This document shows positions 58,260 through 64,000 of a stretch of DNA of 64,000 nucleotides, piece after piece; within the stretch, counting starts at the first letter, position 1, and each line of letters opens with the position of its first letter. The stretch spans positions 1,240,001 to 1,304,000 of the forward strand of contig NZ_CP014989.1 of assembly GCF_001685415.1 (NCBI RefSeq), given 5' to 3'. The notes below the pieces were generated by a model, which had not been told where the DNA came from, made no database searches, and saw nothing but the letters and a program-made list of their open reading frames with translations. The position numbers were made by a program, and so were the translations under genes. The stretch is from Serinicoccus hydrothermalis (GTDB lineage Bacteria > Actinomycetota > Actinomycetes > Actinomycetales > Dermatophilaceae).

Positions 58260-59047
58260 GTGGGCGGGCCCTGGTCCACGTCGGCCCCGGCCTCGTGCGA
58301 GTCCGACCCGCCCATGTCGTCGGCGCCGAAGGCGGCGGCCTGGCGGGCGGTGAGCTCGGCGCAGCCCTCGGCGGCCAGGTCGAGCAGCGCGTCGAGCAGC
58401 TCCCGGTCGAAGGGCACGCCCTCGGCGGTGCCCTGCACCTCGATGAAGCGCCCGTCGCCGGTCATGACGACGTTCATGTCGGTCTCGGCGGTCGAGTCCT
58501 CCGGGTAGTCCAGGTCCAGCACCGGCTCGCCGTCGACCACGCCGACGCTGACGGCCGCGACCGAGCCGGTGATCGGCTCCGCCTTCTTGGCGATGAGCCC
58601 CTGCTCGCGGGCCTGCTCGACGGCGTCGACGAGCGCGACGTAGGCACCGGTGATCGCGGCGGTGCGGGTGCCACCGTCGGCCTGCAGCACGTCGCAGTCG
58701 AGCTGGATGGTGTTCTCCCCCAACGACTTCAGGTCGACGACGGCGCGCAGCGAGCGCCCGATGAGCCGGCTGATCTCGTGGGTGCGGCCGCCGAGCCGGC
58801 CCTTGACCGACTCGCGGTCGGAGCGGGTGTGGGTGGAGCGCGGGAGCATGGCGTACTCCGCGGTGGTCCAGCCCAGGCCGCTGCCCTTGCGCCAGCGCGG
58901 CACGCCGGCGGTGAAGGACGCGGCGCAGAGCACCCGGGTCCTCCCGAACTCCACGAGCACGCTGCCCTCGGCGTGGTCGAGCCAGTTGCGGGTGATCCGG
59001 ATCTCGCGGAGCTGGTCGGCGCTGCGGCCGTCATGGCGTGAGGTCAT
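58253..59047 (-). CDS. rph: Ribonuclease PH
   Basis: A 264-residue phosphorolytic 3'-5' exoribonuclease that trims tRNA precursors. Marks are [39 protein letters not shown] and [23 protein letters not shown] 59047 is seven bases after TACCCT (59060-59055, minus strand), so the message is leaderless. Its end overlaps rdgB. A short acidic tail follows the conserved core. Confidence 0.95.
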   Translation of the reverse strand: MTSRHDGRSADQLREIRITRNWLDHAEGSVLVEFGRTRVLCAASFTAGVPRWRKGSGLGWTTAEYAMLPRSTHTRSDRESVKGRLGGRTHEISRLIGRSLRAVVDLKSLGENTIQLDCDVLQADGGTRTAAITGAYVALVDAVEQAREQGLIAKKAEPITGSVAAVSVGVVDGEPVLDLDYPEDSTAETDMNVVMTGDGRFIEVQGTAEGVPFDRELLDALLDLAAEGCAELTARQAAAFGADDMGGSDSHEAGADVDQGPPTW

Positions 59048-59065
59048 GGCAGCCAGGGTATGCGC

Positions 59066-59863
59066 TCAGCCGTTGCGCTCGTCCCGCCAGTCCAGCCAGG
59101 CCTGCAGCTCGTCCAGCGGGTGGTCCGGCCCGCTCGTGGAGACGGTGAAGAGCCGGGCCCCCTCGGCATACAGGGCGTCGGCGGTCTCGCCGGGCGCCTG
59201 CTGCACCGAGCCGCCCCCGACGGACACCTCGATCTCGTCGACGTCGCGCCCGACCGCCTCGCCGTGCTCGCGCAGCACGCCCAGCTTGTGCCGCAGCGTC
59301 TCGGCGTCGCTGAAGGAGTGCCAGATGGTCGCGTGCTCGGCGACGATCCGCAGCGTCTTCTTCTCGCCCCCACCGCCGATCATCACCGGTATCTCGCGGG
59401 TCGGCGGCGGGTTGAGCCGGGCCCAGCGGTCGCGGATGCGCGGCATCGCGGCCGCCAGGTCGTCCAGCCGCGAGCCCGCCGTCCCGAAGTCGTAGCCGTA
59501 CTCGGTGTAGTCGCGCTCGAACCAGCCCGACCCGATGCCCAGGACCAGCCGCCCGTCGCTGATGTTGTCGACCGTCCGCGCCATGTCGGCCAGCAGGTCC
59601 GGGTTGCGGTAGGAGTTGCAGGTCACGAGCGCCCCGATCTCGACCCGCGAGGTCTGCTCGGCCCAGGCGCCCAGGGTGGTCCAGCACTCGAAGTGCAGCC
59701 CGTCCGGCTCGCCGGTGAGCGGGAAGAAGTGGTCCCAGGTGGTCACCATGTCGACCCCCGCGTCCTCCAGCCGGGCGAGGGTGTCCCGGATCTTCGGGTA
59801 TGCCGCGTGCTGGGGCTGGAGCTGCACGCCGAGTCGGACCGGTCGGTCGGGGGTCTTCGCCAT
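59066..59863 (-). CDS. LLM-class F420-dependent oxidoreductase
   Basis: A 265-residue luciferase-like TIM-barrel protein. It begins VRLGVQLQPQHAAYPKIRDT and has TTWDHFFPL, ALVTCNSYRNPDLLADMART and GIGSGWFERDYTEYGYDFG, the pattern of actinobacterial F420-binding members. The substrate is unknown. ATG 59863 was chosen because the preceding codons do not match the family start. It lies 18 bases before rph on the same strand. Confidence 0.9.
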   Translation of the reverse strand: MAKTPDRPVRLGVQLQPQHAAYPKIRDTLARLEDAGVDMVTTWDHFFPLTGEPDGLHFECWTTLGAWAEQTSRVEIGALVTCNSYRNPDLLADMARTVDNISDGRLVLGIGSGWFERDYTEYGYDFGTAGSRLDDLAAAMPRIRDRWARLNPPPTREIPVMIGGGGEKKTLRIVAEHATIWHSFSDAETLRHKLGVLREHGEAVGRDVDEIEVSVGGGSVQQAPGETADALYAEGARLFTVSTSGPDHPLDELQAWLDWRDERNG

Positions 59864-59897
59864 GCGGCCCAGCGTGGCACGGCATACCGTCGGCCGC

Positions 59898-60179
59898 ATG
59901 GCAGGCGAGAACACCCAGGACGACCCCGGCCCGAGCGTCAAGGACCCGGAGATGTACGAGTCGCTGCGCGAGGACGGCGCGAGCAAGGAGAAGGCCGCGC
60001 GGATCTCCAACGCGGCCGCGGCGAGCTCGCGCTCCGACGTCGGCGAGCGCGGCGGCGAGGCCTCGGACTACGAGGACCGCACCGTCGAGGAGCTGCGCGA
60101 GCGGGCGGCCGAGCTGGACGTCGAGGGTCGCTCCTCGATGACCAAGGACGAGCTCATCGAGGCGCTGCGCGACCACTGA
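59898..60179 (+). CDS. Small Rho-N/SAP-like domain protein
   Basis: A 93-residue acidic, hydrophilic protein. The C-terminal 35 residues (TVEELRERAAELDVEGRSSM then TKDELIEALRDH) form a Rho-termination-factor N-terminal/SAP-like fold; the N-terminal part has a KEKAARISNAAAAS segment common to these small actinobacterial proteins. Nucleic-acid contact is plausible but untested. TACCGT lies seven bases before ATG 59898, so leaderless. Confidence 0.82.
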   Translation: MAGENTQDDPGPSVKDPEMYESLREDGASKEKAARISNAAAASSRSDVGERGGEASDYEDRTVEELRERAAELDVEGRSSMTKDELIEALRDH

Positions 60180-60191
60180 CCCGGGCCGGCC

Positions 60192-60905
60192 TCAGCGCCG
60201 CCCGGCCCGCGTGAGGTCGACGGTGAACCACGGCAGCAGCGCCTGGGTCAGCGGTCCGATCGCGACGGCATACACCACGGTGCCGAGCCCGACGACGCCC
60301 CCCAGCAGCCAGCCGAGCGCGATGACGGTGACCTCGATGCCGGTGCGCACCAGCCGCAGCGACCACCCGGTGCGCCGCGCCAGGCCCGTCATGAGCCCAT
60401 CGCGGGGACCCGGCCCGAGCTGGGCACCGATGTACATCGCGCTCGCCACCCCGTTGAGCAGCACGCCCGCGGCCATGAGCGCGCCGCGCTGGAGCCAGCC
60501 CTCCCCCGGCGCGATCAGCCACAGCGTCGCATCGGCCGCCACGCCGACGAGCAGCGCGTTGGCGATCGTGCCCAGGCCCGGCGGCTGCCGCAGCGGGATC
60601 CACAGGAGCAGCACGAGCACCGACACGACGATGATGATGACGCCGAGGCTGAGCGGCACCTGCCGCGCGACCCCCTGGTGCAGCACGTCCCACGGCATGT
60701 TGCCCAGCACCCCGCGCACCATGAGGCCGATCGAGGCGCCGTAGAGCGTCAGCCCGACGAGCAGCTGCAGGACCCGTCGGCCGAGCCGGCCGGCGCGCAG
60801 CTGCTCGACCGGACCGAGCGCCGCGAGCTGCCGGCGCGGGTCGGCCGCGCGGCGCCGGGCGCCGGCCACGGTCCGGGAGTTCTCCACATGGGTGAGGATG
60901 CTCAT
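60192..60905 (-). CDS. YczE-type membrane protein
   Basis: A 237-residue protein with about five membrane segments (LLVGLTLYGASIGLMVRGVL; VIIIVVSVLVLLLWIPLRQP) and the family block LNGVASAMYIGAQLGPGPRD. YczE proteins sit beside MocR-type regulators in many bacteria, and here a MocR gene is divergent, 106 bases away, with two matching operators between. The transported substrate is unknown. ATG 60905 was chosen; no strong ribosome site precedes it. Confidence 0.85.
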   Translation of the reverse strand: MSILTHVENSRTVAGARRRAADPRRQLAALGPVEQLRAGRLGRRVLQLLVGLTLYGASIGLMVRGVLGNMPWDVLHQGVARQVPLSLGVIIIVVSVLVLLLWIPLRQPPGLGTIANALLVGVAADATLWLIAPGEGWLQRGALMAAGVLLNGVASAMYIGAQLGPGPRDGLMTGLARRTGWSLRLVRTGIEVTVIALGWLLGGVVGLGTVVYAVAIGPLTQALLPWFTVDLTRAGRR

Positions 60906-60925
60906 ATCGTCATGGTGCGCGCAAC

Positions 60926-60946
60926 TGGCTACGCGGTCCATAGCCA
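60926..60946. promoter_or_regulatory. Operator O1 of the yczE/MocR divergent region
   Basis: TGGCTA and TAGCCA separated by nine bases. It shares its half-sites with O2, centred 44 bases away. Confidence 0.65.
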
Positions 60947-60969
60947 CTTCGGAGGCAGTGGACACAGAT

Positions 60970-60990
60970 TGGCTATGGACGAGATAGCCA
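60970..60990. promoter_or_regulatory. Operator O2 of the yczE/MocR divergent region
   Basis: TGGCTAT and ATAGCCA form a perfect inverted repeat with seven bases between. The centre is 44 bases from O1, about four helical turns, so a dimeric regulator could bind both on one face of the DNA. Confidence 0.7.
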
Positions 60991-61011
60991 CCTGGGCGCC
61001 ACAGTGGAGGT

Positions 61012-62487
61012 ATGCCTCGTGTCCTCACCGCCCGCACCGTCGCCGACCTCGTGGCGCCGGCCCTGACTGCGGAGTCGTCCGACCCGACCTACGGGCGCCT
61101 CACCGAGGCGCTGCGGCACCTCATCGCCGACGGACGGCTGCCCGAGGGCAGCCGGCTCCCCTCCGAGCGCGACCTGCCGGGCCCGCTCGGTCTCAGCCGC
61201 ACCACGGTGACCCGTGCCTACACCGAGCTGCGCGCCCAGGGATACCTGCGCACCCGCCGCGGCTCGGGGAGCGTCGTCCAGGTGCCCGACGTGCCGGGCG
61301 GGCGGATCGACCACCTCCTGACGCCCTCGGCCCTCAGCGACGGCGCCATCGACCTGACCTGCACCGCTGCCGGGGCGCCGGGCGGCACCTCGGAGGCATA
61401 CGAGCAGGCCCTGGAGGAACTCGCCGCCTATCTGCCCGGCACCGGCTACTACCCCGGGGGTGTGCCCGTCCTCCGCGAGGTCGTCGCCGCCAGGTACTCG
61501 GCACGCGGTCTGGCCACGACGCCGGACCAGGTCATCGTCGCGCCCGGTGCCCTGGCCGGCGTGGCGATCGCCGCCCGGGGACTGCTCCCCCAGCGCGAAC
61601 GGGTGCTCGTCGAGACCCCCACCTATCCCAACGCGATCGCCACCCTCGAGGGCGCCGGTGCGCGCATCGTGGCCCACCCGATCGACCACGAGCGCGACGA
61701 CTGGGACGTCGGTGGCCTGGGGCGGGCGCTGCGCCAGAGCGGTGCCCGGGTGGCCTACCTCATCCCCGACTTCCACAACCCGACCGGCGCCCTCATGCCG
61801 AGCCATCAGCGGGCGGAGGTCGGCCGGATGCTGCGTGCCGCGTCGGTCGTACCGATCATCGATGAGTCCATCGTCGACCTTCCGCTGGACGGACAGCCGG
61901 TGCCCGAGCCGCTGGGCCGGCACGTCCCGGACGCGATCACCGTCGGCAGCGTGAGCAAGTGGCTCTGGGGCGGCCTCCGAGTCGGCTGGCTGCGGGTGCC
62001 CCGCGGCCGCGCCGAGGACATGGCGGCGAGCCGGCTCAAGCTGGACCTGGGCGTGCCGGTGCTCGAGCAGCTGGTCGCCGCCCGGATGCTGCAGGCGTCG
62101 GACGAGATCCTGCCGCAGCAGCACGCCCGGCTGCTGGAGGGCCGCGAGATCCTGCTGGCCGGCCTGCGCGAGTACCTGCCGGAGTGGCGGGTGCGGGTGC
62201 CCAAGGGTGGCATGGCCCTGTGGTGCGCCCTGCCTCACTCGGGGTCGACCGCGCTGGCGACCGCGGCACGGGCGTACGACGTCGCGCTCGCCTCCGGCCC
62301 GAACTTCGCCGCGGGCGGTGGGCTCGACGGATGGGTCAGGCTCCCCTACGTGCTCGGCCGGGACCAGCTCGAGCAGGTCGCCCCTCGCCTCGCCCAGGCA
62401 TGGGCGGACGTGCAGGCGGGCCACGTCACCCTCGCACGGGAAGAGCGGGGAGGTCGTCAGTCGGTCGCGCGTCGCATCATCGCCTGA
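61012..62487 (+). CDS. MocR-family regulator (GntR winged helix plus aminotransferase fold)
   Basis: A 491-residue protein. A GntR winged helix occupies about residues 25-95 (LPEGSRLPSERDLPGPLGLS; SRTTVTRAYTELRAQGYLRT) and a fold-type I PLP domain about 115-480 (IPDFHNPTGALM; SVSKWLWGGLRVGWL with the PLP Lys). It probably senses a PLP-linked ligand and controls the divergent yczE through O1 and O2, like the YczR group of Bacillales. ATG 61012 is preceded by GGAGG at close spacing. Confidence 0.92.
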   Translation: MPRVLTARTVADLVAPALTAESSDPTYGRLTEALRHLIADGRLPEGSRLPSERDLPGPLGLSRTTVTRAYTELRAQGYLRTRRGSGSVVQVPDVPGGRIDHLLTPSALSDGAIDLTCTAAGAPGGTSEAYEQALEELAAYLPGTGYYPGGVPVLREVVAARYSARGLATTPDQVIVAPGALAGVAIAARGLLPQRERVLVETPTYPNAIATLEGAGARIVAHPIDHERDDWDVGGLGRALRQSGARVAYLIPDFHNPTGALMPSHQRAEVGRMLRAASVVPIIDESIVDLPLDGQPVPEPLGRHVPDAITVGSVSKWLWGGLRVGWLRVPRGRAEDMAASRLKLDLGVPVLEQLVAARMLQASDEILPQQHARLLEGREILLAGLREYLPEWRVRVPKGGMALWCALPHSGSTALATAARAYDVALASGPNFAAGGGLDGWVRLPYVLGRDQLEQVAPRLAQAWADVQAGHVTLAREERGGRQSVARRIIA

Positions 62488-62531
62488 CGGTGGCCTCACC
62501 GCCGCCAGACGAGCGCCCCCTGCCGGACGAG

Positions 62532-62537
62532 ATAGAC
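62532..62537 (+). promoter_or_regulatory. Putative -10 box of the terminal MFS gene
   Basis: TAGACT in the 140-base gap after the MocR gene; transcription from it would give a leader of about 85 bases. Confidence 0.35.
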
Positions 62538-62627
62538 TGGAGGCGATTGACCAGGGTTCTGCGCGCCGGGTGGCTGGGACGGCGCGCGCGTCCGTCCCAG
62601 CACGGACCGATGCGAGAGGCATACCCC

Positions 62628-63905
62628 GTGTCACCCGTCCAGTCCTACCGCCAGCTCTTCGCGCTCACCGGCCCGGTATACGTCCTGGTCGCCTTCGTCG
62701 CGCGGCTCCCGCTGGCCATGTCCCAGATCGCCGCGCTGCTCGCCGTCTCCGGCGCCACCGGCTCCTACGCCGCCGGCGGCATGACCGCGGGTGCGCTCGC
62801 CGTCGCCAACGCCGTCGGCTCCCCGGTCGCCGGGGCGCTCACCGACCGGGTGGGGCAACGCCCGGTGCTCGTGACCCAGAGCGTGCTCGGGACCCTCGGC
62901 CTGCTGGCGCTGGCCGTCCTCACGCTCGGCGCCGGACCCGGCGAGCCGTGGTGGCCGCTGCCCGTCGTGGCCGCGCTCGCCGGGGTCTTCCTGCCGCAGG
63001 TGGGCACCATGGCCCGGGTCCGGTGGCGGCCGATCAGCGCCACCGGCCGACGGGGCGCCGAGCCGCGGCTCATGGATGCCGCCTTCTCCTACGAGGGCGC
63101 GGCGGACGAGGCGTCCTTCGTCCTCGGCCCGGCGGTCGTCGGCGTCATCGTCGCGATCGCCGCACCGGTGACCTCGCTCGTCGTCGCGGCCCTGCTCCTC
63201 GGCGCCTTCGGCACGTGGTTCGCCCTGCACCCGACAGTCACCCTCGTCGGCAGGGACACCGGCTCGCGCGCCGGCCGCGGCCGTCTGGTCACGCCGGCCC
63301 TGCTCGTGCTCGCGGGCGTCCAGCTGAGCATCGGCATGATCTTCGGGTCCATCCAGACCGGCACGTCGGTGCTCGCGACCCAGGCCGGGGCGCCCGGCCT
63401 CACCGGCCTGCTCCACGCCCTGCTCGGCGTCGGCAGCGTCCTGGCGGGGCTGGCCGTCGTGGCCCTGCCGGAGCACGTCGGGCACGTGCGCCGCCTGCGG
63501 ATCTTCACCAGCGCCCTGGTCGTGCTCGCGCTGCCGCTGCTGCTGGTCGGCTCACTGACCGCGCTGGCCGTGGCGCTGCTGGCCCTCGGCGTGGCCATTG
63601 CGCCGTCGATGATCACGACCTTCACGCTGGCCGAGCGCAATACCCCCGTGCGCCGGCTCGGTGGGGCGATGACCACGCTGGCGGCCACGACCGGCACCGG
63701 GTATGCCCTGGGCGCCGCCCTCGCGGGCCGCTTCGCCGACCTGGGCGGGCACCGTCCCGCCTTCGCCGTCACCATCGCCGCGACGCTGCTCGCCACGACC
63801 CTTGCCTGGACCGGGGCCGGTGCGGTGCGACGCGCCCTCGGTGCCGCCCGTCAGCCCGAGGCGAAGGACCAGGAGGCCCCGTCGCCGGTCGCTGCGACGA
63901 GCTAG
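62628..63905 (+). CDS. MFS transporter
   Basis: A 425-residue protein with about twelve membrane segments, beginning VSPVQSYRQLFALTGPVYVL. The loop after segment two is GALTDRVGQRPVLVTQSVLG. The central loop is short, and MDAAFSYEGAADEASFVLGP precedes segment five. The substrate is unknown. GTG 62628 was chosen because GAGAGG lies eight bases upstream; ATG 62610 is the alternative. It follows the MocR gene on the same strand but has its own candidate -10. Confidence 0.82.
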   Translation: MSPVQSYRQLFALTGPVYVLVAFVARLPLAMSQIAALLAVSGATGSYAAGGMTAGALAVANAVGSPVAGALTDRVGQRPVLVTQSVLGTLGLLALAVLTLGAGPGEPWWPLPVVAALAGVFLPQVGTMARVRWRPISATGRRGAEPRLMDAAFSYEGAADEASFVLGPAVVGVIVAIAAPVTSLVVAALLLGAFGTWFALHPTVTLVGRDTGSRAGRGRLVTPALLVLAGVQLSIGMIFGSIQTGTSVLATQAGAPGLTGLLHALLGVGSVLAGLAVVALPEHVGHVRRLRIFTSALVVLALPLLLVGSLTALAVALLALGVAIAPSMITTFTLAERNTPVRRLGGAMTTLAATTGTGYALGAALAGRFADLGGHRPAFAVTIAATLLATTLAWTGAGAVRRALGAARQPEAKDQEAPSPVAATS

Positions 63906-63908
63906 GGG

Positions 63909-64000
63909 TCAGGCGACGCGGAAGTCGACCGTGTGCCAGCCCGAGGCCCCGTTCGGTGCGGGCGGGGCCGTCTCCTCGGTCTGGGTCTCGCCGTCGGCGT
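63909..64000 (-). CDS. C-terminal end of a probable molybdopterin oxidoreductase
   Basis: The last 29 codons of a minus-strand gene that enters from beyond the window. They read DGETQTEETAPPAPNGASG then WHTVDFRVA and stop. This resembles the final strand of the dimerisation domain in sulfite-oxidase-type molybdopterin enzymes (DG..QT....P.P.GA.GWH). The identity is tentative because only the tail is visible. It converges on the MFS gene, three bases away. Confidence 0.5.
   Translation of the reverse strand, partial: ADGETQTEETAPPAPNGASGWHTVDFRVA

Overview
The window is about 72% GC, densely coded on both strands, and looks like an actinobacterial chromosome. Supporting signs are mycothiol-type and F420-type protein families, leaderless genes with TANNNT boxes six to eight bases before the start codon, and gene order shared with Mycobacterium tuberculosis (rpiB, Rv2466c-like, pepN, glbO, aglA, ettA, ssb, then orn, DUF3618 and bcp). 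The style fits Micrococcales such as the Intrasporangiaceae or Ornithinimicrobiaceae; this placement is inference. I see no rRNA, phage, insertion sequence or CRISPR array. Four tRNA genes are present: Arg-TCT, His-GTG, Lys-CTT and Leu-TAG.

Layout: 1-3748 holds rpiB (cut by the window edge), a DsbA-fold reductase and pepN. 3786-7319 is a 5-oxoprolinase operon (Nramp-like transporter plus pxpABC), facing malQ. 9520-21152 holds an MscS channel and two extracytoplasmic-function sigma factor modules. The first module has a frameshifted sigma factor, a frameshifted membrane partner, and an intact protein that joins a degenerate sigma-like domain to a membrane helix and a related ectodomain. Between the modules lie a GH13 glucan enzyme, truncated haemoglobin and alpha-glucosidase. 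21258-29150 has a CNNM/CorC protein, an MFS pump with a divergent exonuclease-like/HTH pair around a clear operator, thioesterases, a membrane-anchored M15-like protein and an aldo/keto reductase. 29328-33269 is a large secreted subtilase carrying three cell-wall-binding repeats. 33458-43652 holds a GH15 enzyme, pseudouridine synthase, ettA, ssb, a dynamin-like GTPase pair and an enterobacterial-type bifunctional tyrA. 43697-55507 holds tRNAs, prsW, orn, a BrkB-like membrane protein, a Nudix-kinase fusion, threonine catabolism (tdh-kbl), a copper ATPase under a CsoR-like operator, and bcp. 55520-63905 holds thrC-thrB, rph-rdgB, an LLM oxidoreductase, a yczE/MocR pair and an MFS protein. The window closes on the end of a probable molybdopterin oxidoreductase.

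Four things stand out most. First, the tethered sigma-like protein with its duplicated ectodomain, next to two one-base frameshifts. Second, three arrays of a 22-base repeat placed just downstream of plus-strand genes. Third, a strong bias for the word GTATGC/GCATAC over GTACGC/GCGTAC, which forces rare TAT and ATA codons. Fourth, very long near-perfect palindromes at gene ends.
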